A stretch of 64,000 bases of DNA, taken from NCBI GenBank assembly GCA_965214335.1, contig CBDCBO010000005.1:372001-436000 (forward strand), given 5' to 3'. Origin of the DNA: Velthaea sp965214335 (GTDB lineage: Bacteria > Vulcanimicrobiota > Vulcanimicrobiia > Vulcanimicrobiales > Vulcanimicrobiaceae). Shown piece by piece: positions 26,354 to 36,078 of this stretch. The position numbers and the translations under genes are program-made. Every line of letters starts with the position of its first letter. The first letter of the stretch is position 1. The notes beneath the pieces are model-generated. The model was not told where the DNA came from and searched no databases. It saw only the letters and a program-made list of their open reading frames with translations.

Positions 26354-27610
26354 TCAGCCTGCTAACAAATCTGTCCGATCGTCAGTTGGCTGATCATCGG
26401 ATTCGTCTATACCGATTTGCTCTGTCAAGTCCGGTTTAAGTACCCTTGATGAAATGCTTGCAACATATGAAGAATCAAGTCGTAAGAGATCCCAGCGCGT
26501 TATCCACTCTCGAATGTGAATTCTCATGCTTCGCGGAACACCATTATCAGCCGGTCGGCTTGAGCTTGCTAAATGCCAATCAAAAGCGTTCTTATATAGT
26601 TCCCTCACGCGAGAGTACAGCCGATCTAGTTCTGAACGATCCTGCGCGATGATTCGCTCCCATGCACCAGCATTCTCATCAAGCTTGCCGAGTGCTGCTA
26701 CTGCAAGTTGCGCCAGCTCGGGATTCCGAAGAGCCATTCGCGAGCGCGGAATTACATCTTGATCGCGCTTGTCGACCAGGATTTCGCCCGTGAACTCGTT
26801 TGTAGCGGCAGCCACCGTGAAGGCATTTGCGATGGGTGTCGTCCCATAACCGAGCAGCCACATCAAATTAACATACGACTGAGCGCGCGCATTCAGTGGA
26901 AATCGCGCGACTAGCTCAATCTCGTCGAGTAGTATTACCCAGCCCTTATAGCCGGCGGCTCGGAGTAAACCGGCGGCGAAAACAAATCGTTCTGTAGCGA
27001 GCTGGCCGTAGTTTGGCGTTTTTAACGCGAATTGCTCGGCGTTAAAACGTCGCATCTCTTTCCGTAGTCCCGGAATGCTTAGACGACCGCCGTCCCAGAA
27101 TGTCCTGATAGCATCGACAAAGTAGTCGCCAACGCGTAACCGTTCATAAAGATCGAGCGAAGCGGGGAATATAGGATCTAGAGCACAATCAGAGTTAGTA
27201 ATGGATCCGATGAATTCTTGGTATACGACGGACTTCTTATCGATCTTCGTCGCTACCTCACCGAGGTCAGCACTTTTTCGATCTGGAAGACGCATTGCTT
27301 TTACCGCGGTCTTGTATACAAGATCGAGCTGGCTTAGTGATGTCTCCTTGCTAATGGAAATACGACTAACAGCAAAGCCTCGTTCGAGTGCATCTTGCGT
27401 GAGGCATTCGAGCACATGAGATTTGCCTGAGCCGAACTCGCCACCTAAAAGAAAACCGTTTTGCGGCCGAGCGGACTCAGCCATCTTCAGTGCACCATGC
27501 GCGAATCGGCGCATAATGTGTTCCTGGTTTGTGCCCAGAAAGCGAACAGCTTCCCCGTTCGGAATACCGGCTCGAAGTGCTTCTACCGCTTGTCGTGTAT
27601 TTAGCTTCAT
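26354..27610 (-). CDS. BREX-type ATP-binding protein (DUF2791/BrxD-like)
   Basis: A 418-residue P-loop protein, third gene of a compact operon. It has the family opening TRQAVEALRAGIPNGEAVRFLG. Walker A is GGEFGSGKS (residues 56-64), followed by ALERGFAVSRISISKET. Walker B is WVILLDEIELVARF (about 224-237), followed by AAATNEFTGEILVDKRD. This pattern matches BrxD-like ATPases of BREX type 2 and related operons. ATG 27610 overlaps the previous stop (ATGA). In related clusters a helicase often follows, but none does here, because the operon ends in a decayed region. A defence role is inferred from the family. Confidence 0.82.
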   Translation of the reverse strand: MKLNTRQAVEALRAGIPNGEAVRFLGTNQEHIMRRFAHGALKMAESARPQNGFLLGGEFGSGKSHVLECLTQDALERGFAVSRISISKETSLSQLDLVYKTAVKAMRLPDRKSADLGEVATKIDKKSVVYQEFIGSITNSDCALDPIFPASLDLYERLRVGDYFVDAIRTFWDGGRLSIPGLRKEMRRFNAEQFALKTPNYGQLATERFVFAAGLLRAAGYKGWVILLDEIELVARFPLNARAQSYVNLMWLLGYGTTPIANAFTVAAATNEFTGEILVDKRDQDVIPRSRMALRNPELAQLAVAALGKLDENAGAWERIIAQDRSELDRLYSRVRELYKNAFDWHLASSSRPADNGVPRSMRIHIREWITRWDLLRLDSSYVASISSRVLKPDLTEQIGIDESDDQPTDDRTDLLAG

Positions 27611-28566
27611 TTGTACTCCGCAAGGCGAATCATCGGGGCAAAAGGATTTGCACGATTGCGATCACGCACATCGTCAGTCAGCCGCAACCTCAGAGCTTCG
27701 TAGTTGTTTAGACCGCGCTCCGCGTCTACGAGAAAACCCTCAGAGGTAAGGAACACGAATAGCGACGAACAGAACTCATCTGCCGAATCGAGAAATTGCC
27801 GAAGCACTTCGTGCATATCCAGAGAAGCGTACTTTGAGTACTTGAAACCCTCCAGACTCGGTTGGCGCTCGGCATACCTTGAGAAATCGAGAGTAACAAT
27901 TAAGCCGCTTCTCCCTGCCTGTCGAAGCCAGTAGGTTGTCGAGCAGAGCATTGATCGGGCGTCAGTGCGGCTAATCTTGCGATATATGCCGAGTTGGCGC
28001 AGGAGAGACGCTCCTGGTAGCAATTCGCCTCGAAGCCACGAACAAACATCTATGGCTTTTTGTTGCACGTCCTCACTGGAATCGAGAGCACCCAGGCATA
28101 GGGCCATAGCGGCGGAGCGAAACTCCCGACAATAATTATAATTGCTATAGACATGTCGATTTAGTAGCCGTCGAACGTCTTGATACAGTAGCTCTTCTGC
28201 TTCCCCGTTTATCTCGGCCAGCGATGCAATAGTCAAGGCACCTTGGGGAAGTTCGCGGCCGCTTTCCAGCAACTTAGCGCACAAGAAGTCTCTAGCCGCT
28301 CGTCGCCAATCGATGTGAACCGCCACCTCACTAAAAATGCCGTGAACGAGGTGCAGCCGGCGCTTGCCAGCATCGACGTGAGCATACTCGAAATTATTCT
28401 GCAAAGCAAAGCCGCTCAGCGACTCTTGAACATCTTGCAACGACTTTTCGGCACCTACGGCTACCTTAACGCTCGAACCGCCATTTAAGATATATGTCGA
28501 AAGATACTCAGCTTCGACGACAGCCAGCCACTCTTCAACGCGCAGATTGTCATTTTGAACGTACAT
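27607..28566 (-). CDS. BREX-type ATPase paralogue with degenerate P-loop
   Basis: A 319-residue protein from ATG 28566, one base after the previous stop. The sequence EWLAVVEAEYLSTYILNGG, then SSVKVAVGAEKSLQDV, aligns with the N-terminal P-loop region of BREX ATP-binding domain proteins, but the GxxGxGKS motif is gone (VGAEKSLQD). The family landmarks AHVDAGKRRLHLVHGIFSEV, VHIDWRRAARDFL, LIVTLDFSRYAERQP and a C-terminal VRDRNRANPFAPMIRLA remain. It probably forms a structural or regulatory partner of the active ATPase encoded next. The pairing of an active and an inactive copy is typical of these operons. Confidence 0.75.
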   Translation of the reverse strand: MYVQNDNLRVEEWLAVVEAEYLSTYILNGGSSVKVAVGAEKSLQDVQESLSGFALQNNFEYAHVDAGKRRLHLVHGIFSEVAVHIDWRRAARDFLCAKLLESGRELPQGALTIASLAEINGEAEELLYQDVRRLLNRHVYSNYNYCREFRSAAMALCLGALDSSEDVQQKAIDVCSWLRGELLPGASLLRQLGIYRKISRTDARSMLCSTTYWLRQAGRSGLIVTLDFSRYAERQPSLEGFKYSKYASLDMHEVLRQFLDSADEFCSSLFVFLTSEGFLVDAERGLNNYEALRLRLTDDVRDRNRANPFAPMIRLAEYK

Positions 28567-28567
28567 A

Positions 28568-29395
28568 TTAGTCGAACCGGATGCTTGAGTAAAGGCGGTC
28601 TTCGCCCTCTTCCGTACAAATCCGGATCGCTTGAGAGCCCTTCGTGCCGGTGCTTGCCGCAAAGCCCAATGTTCGACCTATAGAAGTCTTGAGGTTATTC
28701 GCCCGCTCGTGCGCGTAGAGCGCTAGCACAAAGTCCAACAAAGTGAAGTCGGCATCTTGAGCGGGCAAAGGTGTCAACTCCGCATGTACGTCGGCGATTC
28801 GAGCGGCGACGTGGAAGCTTCCGTTGGTCACTCGAGTATAAGCTTTCTCGACGGCGTCCAACATCTTCGTGCCACTCGACCGCGTTTTCGCGCTGCGCGC
28901 CTTTACCAGCTCCGCGACAACTACCGACGGCCGAACCGCAGTTGACCGCTTCTTCGCTACGTACAGCGCAACGTCGTCACTGCTTAATCGCACTATGATA
29001 GGATAGCTCATGATTGAACGGTCAACTACCCGGACCCCACGGAGGCCTAAAGACGCTGCGAGTTGCTGCACCTCTTGCGCGAAGCTGCCATCGTCAAAGC
29101 TTTGTCGGAAGTCCCGCCGTGCGCTCGTCTCCAATTCTTCGATCGAAGCTGAGATCAACGAATTCGCTTCTCTTAGCATCTGAACGCACTTTGTCAGCGC
29201 CTTGACGTCACCGACTTTACTGGCGCTCTTCGCTAAACGCGCACTGGCTTTCAGGGCGATGATATGACGATCGAATTTAGACGAATTAAGCTCAGCTAAA
29301 GCAAAATGAGTCTCGAGTGTCGAAGACGTACTCGTAGTGGTATTTCCACGAGGCGCGGCATCCCCACTTATTGGCTGTTGCAACGATATACCCAC
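28568..29395 (-). CDS. Unrecognised protein, first gene of the BrxD-like operon (275 aa)
   Basis: It starts at GTG 29395, with GAGGG a few bases upstream, and ends one base before the next ATG. The N-terminal about 30 residues are Ser/Thr-rich and likely disordered. Residues 35-110 are helical (HIIALKASARLAKSASK, MLREANSLISASIEELE) and may form a coiled coil. The middle has strand-helix character (IIVRLSSDDVALYVAKKR), and the end has LLDFVLALYAHERANNLKTS. I do not recognise a family. Tight packing with two BREX-type ATPase genes says it belongs to the same system, perhaps as adaptor or substrate-recognition part. Confidence 0.65.
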   Translation of the reverse strand: MGISLQQPISGDAAPRGNTTTSTSSTLETHFALAELNSSKFDRHIIALKASARLAKSASKVGDVKALTKCVQMLREANSLISASIEELETSARRDFRQSFDDGSFAQEVQQLAASLGLRGVRVVDRSIMSYPIIVRLSSDDVALYVAKKRSTAVRPSVVVAELVKARSAKTRSSGTKMLDAVEKAYTRVTNGSFHVAARIADVHAELTPLPAQDADFTLLDFVLALYAHERANNLKTSIGRTLGFAASTGTKGSQAIRICTEEGEDRLYSSIRFD

Positions 29396-29756
29396 TCTTA
29401 ACCCTCAATGCGACACACAGGCGCTGCGGAGCGCACCACACGTTAACGCGCTACATTAATCCTGCTGCATCTACTGTATCCGCCATTGTGCAAACTGGAG
29501 CTGTGCGAACGTTCATGAAGCGATCGGTCTTTAGCACCTCAAAGACAGGACGCGGCCCAGTAAGAAAGCCGCACGTCATCTAAACTTGCATTGACTTCGT
29601 CTAGGGCCGACCTTGCTCTATAGACGGTTCCTCGTTAACGCGGGGATTCGGTGAATCCACTTCCGCCGGGACAAGGCGGACCCCCATCTGTCAACATGAA
29701 TTGAGACCAGCAACTCGAACCGTGTAGACTCACGACCGGGGCAGCGGAGATCCTCA

Positions 29757-30551
29757 TGATGGCAACCACTAGCAACGGCAAGATTCCAGCCTCGCCGGAG
29801 ATCGTACTCAAAGCGAAGCGGCGTCGATTCTAGCCGTCCGAGAAGGTCGAATCCCTGACGCGGTCGACGCTGCAGCGCACGGAATGCAAGGGTCGTACTC
29901 CGTCGCGAAGGCGTGTATTCGTCGCAGATTGCGACCTGGCGTCGCCAGCTGCAGCATGGTGTTCTCGATGTGCGTGCGTTGAAAGCGCGCGAACAGCAAA
30001 AAGGTGAGGCGCAAGCTGCAAATCGTCGGATGCCGAACTCGAGCGCGAGAACCGTAAACTACGACGACGAGTCGAACGCGCGGAGCTCGTCGGAGAGATC
30101 CAAAAAAAAGCGGCGCGGCTCTTGGGGATGGACTCCGAGAGCCGCGAAATCATCGACGAAGATTAATCGTGGTCTGTCGCACGTTATGCCGCAAGTACCC
30201 GACTCGTCTGGTGTTACGCACTCGGCGTCTCGCGAGCGACACTCTTGCGAAAGCCAATGCTCATCGCCAATCATGCCGCGCCGCGAATTGCTGCGCGTCG
30301 CCTCACGGATGGCGAGCGGGACGAGGTCTTTGTGCTGCTGCGTGGCCCGCGGTTTGTCGACCGATCGCCAGGTCAAGTCGTCGCAATTTTACTCGACGAA
30401 GGTCGATATCTTTGCTCAGAAAGCACGATGTATCTGCTATTGCGTATGAGTGACGAGGTCCGTGAACGTCGGCGCCAAGCGCGTCATCCCGAGTACGTGA
30501 AACCCGAGTTCCTCGCGACGGCGCCGAACCAGTGTTGGTCGTGGGACATCA
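29757..30551 (+). pseudogene. IS3-like transposase, 5' portion (OrfA and start of OrfB)
   Basis: OrfA begins near ATG 29757 (PASPEIVLKAKRR) and breaks after a few codons at an in-frame TAG. It is readable in other frames as YSSQIATWRRQLQHGVLD and then ELERENRKLRRRVERAEL to RLLGMDSESREIIDED with a stop near 30166. The OrfB start follows (ARRLTDGERDEVFVLL, STMYLLLRMSDEVRERRRQA) and runs to PNQCWSWDI at 30551, where the intron enters. Several frame breaks show it is dead. Confidence 0.65.
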
Positions 30552-30842
30552 GTGTGCTACAGCAACACAGAAGGGAACTGGCAATGAGCTAATTTGGGCT
30601 GTGTGAGAAGCTGCATGAGAGATGGAGGCGGACCCTCCGAGATCGGCCTGCAGGGGCGGGTCTCAAACCACCTTAAGCGGCAGCGGTGCAGACCAATGTC
30701 GTAAGCGTTAAGGACAAGGCGCATCGAATGCGTCCGGTACGGATCGAGAAGGCGAACACAAGTGAAGCATCATTCAAGCGTCGAAAAAGTTAGACGGCAT
30801 CAAAACCAGGAGTGAGCTTGACCCGGTTTCCCGGACGATTTG

Positions 30843-31416
30843 CTAAGCTGCGATCGGCAGCGTCGACTCGTATTGTTCCGGGCTGACATAGCCGAGCGTA
30901 GAGTGTCGGCGCTTACGATTGTACCAGATCTCAATATAGTCGAAAATAACTGCGCGTGCGATGGCTCGACTTTCCCATATCGGATCACCGAGCTCCGTCT
31001 TCATCGTACCAAAGAAGCTCTCGACTACGGCATTATCCCAGCATTCAGCTTTCCGACTCATGCTCGCCTTCATTCCGTGTGCTGTGAGAACAGTGCGGAA
31101 ATCCTCGCTAGCGTATTGGCTTCCCCGATCAGAGTGAAAGAGCGTTCCTTGGGTTGTTCGTCTGTTCTTAATCGCGGATTTCAACGCGTCAATTACGAGA
31201 GTCCGCTCCATCGTGGATTGCATCGACCATCCGATAACGCGACGGGAAACAAGATCCAGCACCACCGCCAGATACAGCCAGCCCTCACGCGTTGGCAAGT
31301 ACGTAATATCGCCAGCCCAGACGCGATTCTTCTCAGCGATCTCAATGACATCGAACTGCCGCGCGAGCACGTTCTTGGCGATCGGGAGGGCATGACCCGA
31401 ATCGGTCGTCTTGCGG
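30843..31416 (-). pseudogene. IS3-family OrfB transposase, C-terminal part
   Basis: This is the catalytic core: Asp in VWAGDITYLPTREGW, Asp in LFHSDRGSQYAS and Glu in NAVVESFFGTMKTE, ending YVSPEQYESTLPIAA. The 5' end is at the IS21 insertion. If the IS21 element and one TGCGG are removed, RPRRFR from the upstream part joins KTTDSGHALPIAKN in frame, giving a 290-residue protein. The gene was therefore intact until the IS21 insertion. Confidence 0.9.
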
Positions 31417-31477
31417 TGGAAACGGCACTTGAGATTTGAACCTGTAACGGTCGCCGAGAATTGAACCCCTAGGGCAG

Positions 31478-32218
31478 TTAGGCGCTCTTGGAGGATTTCC
31501 CGCGGCTTCGGAGTCGGTGGCTTTGACCCGTGAATGCGAATACGGAGCCATGATGGACAAGTCGATCGATGACGGCCGTTGCTGTCATCTCGTCCGGAAA
31601 CACTTGTGTCCATTTTTCAAACGGGAGATTGGTTGTCAGCGCGATACTTCGTCGCTCGTAGCGTTGCGAGATGAGTTGAAAAAGTAAGTCTGTCGCTTCG
31701 CGTTCGAATGGCACGTATCCAAGCTCGTCAATTAGCAACAGGTCAAGTCGATCCAGACTGCGGTAATGTCTGTCAAGATTCGCGGTTCGTTTAGCAGCGA
31801 TGAGCTTCATTAGCAACGCGGCCGCCGTTGTAAAGTATACCCGGTAGCCGCGAGTACACATTGCCAAGCCAAGTGCGCTGAGAACGTGACTCTTGCCCAC
31901 GCCGGGTGGTCCGCTGAGAATGAGATTGCGACGTCCTTCCACGAACGTTCCGTCGAAGTGTTCAAGTAGCTTGGCTTTGGGCAACTCCGGCTGCAGCGTA
32001 AAGTCAAACGATTCGATCGTCTTGATCGTTGGAAAATGAGCCGCAGCGATGCGCGCGCGAACGCCGTTCTCCTGTCGCTTCGCAGCTTCGAGTGAAATGA
32101 GATCGCACAAGTAGGGTAACGGCTCGGCGTGGTCACCGAGAAGCCGGCGGTAGTTCGTAAGTACAGTCGGTAGGTGCAAGCTGCGGAGTTGCATCTCCAA
32201 AAGCGGCGCTTCCATCAT
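31478..32218 (-). CDS. istB: IS21-family helper ATPase IstB
   Basis: A 246-residue AAA+ ATPase similar to DnaC. Walker A is LSGPPGVGKSHVLSALG and Walker B is LDLLLIDELGYVPFERE, followed by QRYERRSIALTTNLPFEKW. It assembles on target DNA and directs the IstA transposase. Its ATG at 32218 overlaps the istA stop (ATGA). The length is normal. Confidence 0.95.
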   Translation of the reverse strand: MMEAPLLEMQLRSLHLPTVLTNYRRLLGDHAEPLPYLCDLISLEAAKRQENGVRARIAAAHFPTIKTIESFDFTLQPELPKAKLLEHFDGTFVEGRRNLILSGPPGVGKSHVLSALGLAMCTRGYRVYFTTAAALLMKLIAAKRTANLDRHYRSLDRLDLLLIDELGYVPFEREATDLLFQLISQRYERRSIALTTNLPFEKWTQVFPDEMTATAVIDRLVHHGSVFAFTGQSHRLRSRGKSSKSA

Positions 32219-33711
32219 GCCGCACCTTCCATCAAAGCCGCCGTAGCGTACGCATTCAGGTCGGGATTTGTGGTTGCGATGCGTGCAGATGCGGGAAGGA
32301 GGTGCAGCTCAATGCTTGGCTTCTGCGTCGGTGCTTGATGCTGACGCAAGAGAAGCGCGATCGCTGCGGGATCGTCAGTTCCGCGTGCCCGTGCATGCGT
32401 TATGACCTGCACGAGTTCATCGATAGGCGCGTCGGCGAGCAGCGCCAGCACCTGAGTCCAACGTTTGGTTGCAGCTCCAGGATCCGCCTCGCGATAACGA
32501 TCGAGGAGGTCATGAAGCTCCTTTGGAATGCGTCCATCACTGAGAACCAGCGCGGTTTCAGCCGCTCGATGTTTATGAGCGAGCAGAGCAACGTAATGGC
32601 GCGGATCCAAGAACCGCTCGTCGTGGCCAAAGCCCCGTGGATGTTGGGCTATCGACTCATTCTCGACAATAATGCGTAATTTATTCTCGTAGATTTCGAT
32701 AACGGCATGACGGTGAGCGTACTTCGTTGGCACCGAGTAAACGTTGGACTCGTAGATTACTTCGGCGAACTTGTTGATCCTCGCGTACCGCGTAACGCAG
32801 GCTCGTGGCAAAATCGTTGGCAGTGGCAGCAAGATCGGCTTCTCGCGAGCGAAACGGTCGCCGATCTTCTCGTGAAAGGTGGAATGCTCGCGGTCGAGGT
32901 TCGTATCGCAGAAGCGCGCAAGCGCGTCGTTCAACTCATTGAGATCGGCAAAGGCGGGAATTGGCCGGAAGAAGTTGTCCTCGATGTAGCCATGAACGCC
33001 CTCCACGCCGCCTTTCTCGTTGCCTTTGGCGGGAGCGGCGAACGCGACGTGAAGCGCTAAACCGCCGCGAAACGCGGTAAACGCTTCGTTCTCCGTGCGA
33101 TTGCGCCCACGTAAGACGCGCTTCACCGCCGTCGACGCGTTGTCGAAAATCGCGCAGCGCGTCAATCCTCCAAACGTCGTGAAACCGGCAAGCAGACCAG
33201 CGAAAAGCGCCGGCTGGTCGCACCGCATCGAAGCCCGAGCCATGAACCGACCGCTGTAGCTGAGGCGCAGCACGAATACTTGAACAACGACCAGAGCACC
33301 GCCCAGATACACCGACATTGGTGAGAAATCAAATTGGGATTGGTCTCCCGGCGCATATGCCGCTCGGATAAACGCTTCTTTTGGTACGAGGATCTCGCGG
33401 CGGTGGGCGACGTAAATGCGCAATGCGCGTTCGCCGATGCTAAGATCTGCATCGACATTTTGGCGTAGATAACTTCCGACGCGAGCGGCAGTTATCTGCG
33501 GCGTTGATCGAATTAAGTCGTCGACATGTTGCTGATAGCGGTCTAACACTTTAGGGCGCATCAGCGTCTTTGATTTAGGCGGCGTGTCCTGTCGTAAATA
33601 TTTGCGAAGCGTATTTGGTGCAATGCCCAGTTCTCGGGCCGTTGGTTTGATCTGCTCTCCGTCGCGCCGGCAACGAAGTCGAATGGACTCCCAAACTTCC
33701 ATGGTAATCAC
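32215..33711 (-). CDS. istA: IS21-family transposase IstA
   Basis: A 498-residue transposase. The N-terminal helix-turn-helix (IKPTARELGIAPNTLRKYLR) binds the element ends. The catalytic domain has Asp in QFDFSPMSVYLGG, Asp in CAIFDNASTAVKR and Glu in GNEKGGVEGVHGYIE. A C-terminal domain follows. Translation is coupled to istB. No lesions are seen. Confidence 0.95.
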   Translation of the reverse strand: MITMEVWESIRLRCRRDGEQIKPTARELGIAPNTLRKYLRQDTPPKSKTLMRPKVLDRYQQHVDDLIRSTPQITAARVGSYLRQNVDADLSIGERALRIYVAHRREILVPKEAFIRAAYAPGDQSQFDFSPMSVYLGGALVVVQVFVLRLSYSGRFMARASMRCDQPALFAGLLAGFTTFGGLTRCAIFDNASTAVKRVLRGRNRTENEAFTAFRGGLALHVAFAAPAKGNEKGGVEGVHGYIEDNFFRPIPAFADLNELNDALARFCDTNLDREHSTFHEKIGDRFAREKPILLPLPTILPRACVTRYARINKFAEVIYESNVYSVPTKYAHRHAVIEIYENKLRIIVENESIAQHPRGFGHDERFLDPRHYVALLAHKHRAAETALVLSDGRIPKELHDLLDRYREADPGAATKRWTQVLALLADAPIDELVQVITHARARGTDDPAAIALLLRQHQAPTQKPSIELHLLPASARIATTNPDLNAYATAALMEGAA

Positions 33712-33840
33712 CCCTTGGGGCGCTCCTCTCGAGCGGCAGTGTCGTTACCGTCGCCTTCGGGAGGGGCACCCTGCTTCTATGCGCTTAGGGGTTCAAATCT
33801 CAAATGCCGCGAGGGGTGCAAATCTCGGATGCCGTTTCCA

Positions 33841-34144
33841 TGCGGAAGCGTCTTGGGCGAATGCCGGCGATTCCAGCCTTTTTCATCAGACGGCCGACAC
33901 GCTTTTGGCCGATCCGCAGCCCTTGAGCAGCCAACTCGGCATGGATCCGTGGCCGCCCGTACGTTCGTCGGCTCTCGGCGTGCACGCGCTTTATATTGGC
34001 CGCAATCGTAGCGTCTACAAGTGCTCGCGGGCTCGGCGGCCGACCGCGCCACTCATAGTATCCGGCGGGCGAAACGCTGAGAAGCTTGCACATCCGGCGT
34101 ACGCTGTGCTGCGTTCTTTGCTCCTCGATGAACGCGTATTTCAT
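33841..34144 (-). pseudogene. IS3-family OrfB transposase, N-terminal part
   Basis: The helical region (IEEQRTQHSVRRMCKLLSVS, then YYEWRGRPPSPR) and RVHAESRRTYGRPRIHAELA are typical for IS3 OrfB. The natural frame reaches RPRRFR at the IS21 insertion point and then reads into IS21 sequence. It overlaps OrfA by ATGA. The remainder lies at 30843-31416. Confidence 0.9.
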
Positions 34145-34434
34145 CGGGATTCCTTCGCAAAGAACGCCGCGGCTTTTTTTAATATTTCGCGATCTTCACG
34201 TAAAGCTGCGTTTTCGCGACGCAGACGGCGGTTTTCATCTTCAAGTGACGTCGGTGGCTTTACCGCCGCTTTCGCGGAACCGGTTGAGCCGTACTTTCGC
34301 CGCCACGTCTGCAGCAGCGAAGGGTGGATTCCCAACTCGCGGGCGATGTGCGACAAACCGTGCTCGCCGGCGGCTACGCGACGAACCGCGTCTTGCTTAA
34401 ACTCCTCGCTAAATGATCGACGTTCTTTTCCCAT
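34141..34434 (-). CDS. IS3-family OrfA
   Basis: A 97-residue helix-turn-helix protein (EEFKQDAVRRVAAGEHGLS, HIARELGIHPSLLQTWRRKY) followed by a leucine-zipper-like coiled coil (ENRRLRRENAALREDREILK). In active IS3 elements OrfA is fused to OrfB by programmed frameshifting. Here OrfB is interrupted, so only OrfA remains intact. Confidence 0.93.
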   Translation of the reverse strand: MGKERRSFSEEFKQDAVRRVAAGEHGLSHIARELGIHPSLLQTWRRKYGSTGSAKAAVKPPTSLEDENRRLRRENAALREDREILKKAAAFFAKESR

Positions 34435-34801
34435 GGCACCTCGTAGGCTGGTTCTTCGCCAGCGCTATGTGTGTGTCCGGGAAACCGGGTCAAGCTCAGA
34501 GTATGATGTTGACCTGGGATAGAATTCATCGGATACCTGCTTATTGGATGAGCGGTGCCCGGCGTAGAGATGGCGCGATCTCGATTCAGGCTCTTGTGCG
34601 GAACTGTAGGAACCTGCAACGCCGATGCCAAGGGAGACGGCCAAGCGCGCAAACGCAAGGCCCAGAGTACCGATGCGGGGTTGCAGGGGCGGATCGACCG
34701 GTATTAGCGTTGAGGGTTCTGTAATGGAACCGGAGCGAAGCGGTCGAATCATGGGATCGTCATCGTGTGCCAACCCGAATGGGGATGAGCGCGCGGTGCC
34801 G

Positions 34802-36040
34802 ATGAAGCCGTTTGATATTCCGAAACGGCTGGTAGTGCAAGCTTGGAGGCTCGTACATGCGAATCGTGGAGCCCCCGGCGTGGATGAGGAATCGCTCGAC
34901 TTATTCGAGCGTGACCTCAAGAGGAATCTGTATCGGATATGGAATCGCATGAGTTCGGGAAGCTATTTTCCGGCTCCGGTCAAGGAAGTTATGATTCCAA
35001 AGAAGAGCGGTGGACAACGTCCGCTCGGGATTCCGACCGTTTCGGACCGTGTGGCCCAAACAGTCGTTAAGCTCGTGCTAGAACCTGAACTGGAACCACA
35101 CTTCCACGAGGACTCCTATGGGTACCGACCGGGAAGATCAGCTCATCAAGCAATCGCGATCACTCGCAAACGTTGCTGGTGGCACGATTGGGTGCTTGAG
35201 TTTGATATCCGGGGAATGTTCGATAACATCGATCACTCGCTTTTGATGAAGGCTGTCCGGCATCACACGAGTTGCAGTTGGGTGCTGCTCTACATCGAGC
35301 GTTGGCTAACAGCGCCGGTGCAACAGAAAGACGGCGTGCTGCGCCCACGAACGAAAGGAACCCCGCAAGGCGGAATTGTTTCACCAATTTCGGCGAATCT
35401 TTTTCTGCACTACGGATTCGATCGCTGGATGACAAAGCGCTTTCCGCGGTTACCGTTCTGCCGGTATGCTGATGACGGGCTAGTCCATTGTCGCAGCTTG
35501 AAGCAGGCAAAGTACGTTAAAGAACTACTTGCGCAACGACTCAAGGAATGCGGCCTGGAACTTCATCCTGATAAGACACGGATCGTCTATTGCAAAGACC
35601 TCCATCGAGAGGACGAGCACGAACACATTCAATTTGATTTCTTGGGCTACAACTTCCGTCCGAGAAGAAGCTTCGATCGGCATGGCCGTCTCTTCACGAA
35701 CTTCACTCCGGCGATGTCTCCGAGCGCCGCACAATCGACGCGTCAAGATATCCGCAGTTGGCGGTTGCAGTTGAAGAGCGACAAATCGCTCGAAGATCTC
35801 GCGCGGATGTTCAACCCAGTGATCTCTGGGTGGGTGAACTACTACTGTCAATTCTACGCCTCGGCGTTTGACGCCGTAGGCCACCATATCAATCGTGCAA
35901 TCGCCCGGTGGGCGATGCGGAAATTTAAATCCTTTCGTGGTCACAAGGTCCGTGCCAGCGAGTGGGTCGAGCGCACTGCGCAAGAGCGGCCTCAACTCTT
36001 TGCGCATTGGCGCAAGGGCTTCGTAAAGGTGGCTCCGTGA
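34802..36040 (+). CDS. Group II intron reverse transcriptase/maturase
   Basis: About 412 residues from ATG 34802 (KPFDIPKRLVVQAWRLVHAN). The reverse transcriptase motifs are complete: GQRPLGIPTVSDRVAQ, YGYRPGRSAHQAI, FDIRGMFDNIDHSLL, GTPQGGIVSPISANLFLHY, CRYADDGLVHC and LDKTRIVYC-like HPDKTRIVYCKD. A maturase domain X follows (ISGWVNYYCQFY). There is no HNH endonuclease, as in many bacterial intron classes. The longer in-frame extension upstream is ribozyme sequence, not protein. The protein may still be made, although its own ribozyme is split. Confidence 0.93.
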   Translation: MKPFDIPKRLVVQAWRLVHANRGAPGVDEESLDLFERDLKRNLYRIWNRMSSGSYFPAPVKEVMIPKKSGGQRPLGIPTVSDRVAQTVVKLVLEPELEPHFHEDSYGYRPGRSAHQAIAITRKRCWWHDWVLEFDIRGMFDNIDHSLLMKAVRHHTSCSWVLLYIERWLTAPVQQKDGVLRPRTKGTPQGGIVSPISANLFLHYGFDRWMTKRFPRLPFCRYADDGLVHCRSLKQAKYVKELLAQRLKECGLELHPDKTRIVYCKDLHREDEHEHIQFDFLGYNFRPRRSFDRHGRLFTNFTPAMSPSAAQSTRQDIRSWRLQLKSDKSLEDLARMFNPVISGWVNYYCQFYASAFDAVGHHINRAIARWAMRKFKSFRGHKVRASEWVERTAQERPQLFAHWRKGFVKVAP

Positions 36041-36043
36041 TGG

Positions 36044-36078
36044 GAGCCGGATGAGCCGAGAGGTTCACGTCCGGTTCT
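36044..36078 (+). ncRNA. Group II intron domain V
   Basis: A hairpin of GAGCCGGATGAGCC, with loop GAGA, followed by GGTTCACGTCCGGTTC has the conserved form of the catalytic domain V, a few bases after the maturase stop. A domain VI helix (GCGCGGGGGTGAGATTCCCC, then CGCGC) follows directly. Confidence 0.85.

Larger units (their letters stand above)
31417..33840 (-). mobile_element. IS21-family insertion sequence
   Basis: Both ends start TGGAAACGGCA, with further GAGATTTG repeats inside. A 5-bp target duplication, TGCGG, is at 31412-31416 and 33841-33845. It carries istA and istB. Both genes look intact, so this youngest layer of the nest may still be active. Confidence 0.93.
30813..34498 (-). 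mobile_element. IS3-family element, interrupted by an IS21-family element
   Basis: Perfect 24-bp inverted ends begin TGAGCTTGACCCGGTTTCCC at 30813 and mirror at 34498. A 3-bp duplication, GAG, flanks both sides (30810-30812 and 34499-34501), as expected for IS3. It encodes OrfA and a split OrfB on the minus strand. It entered the RNA part of the group II intron and was later hit by an IS21 element within orfB. Confidence 0.92.

Noticed and set aside
26354..29395. Complete BREX system
   Set aside because: Only BrxD-like ATPases are present. No PglZ, methyltransferase, BrxC, BrxL or helicase is found nearby.
34625..34801. Extended N-terminus for the group II intron maturase
   Set aside because: The stretch is ribozyme RNA in this intron type. 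Family similarity begins at KPFDIPKR, next to ATG 34802.
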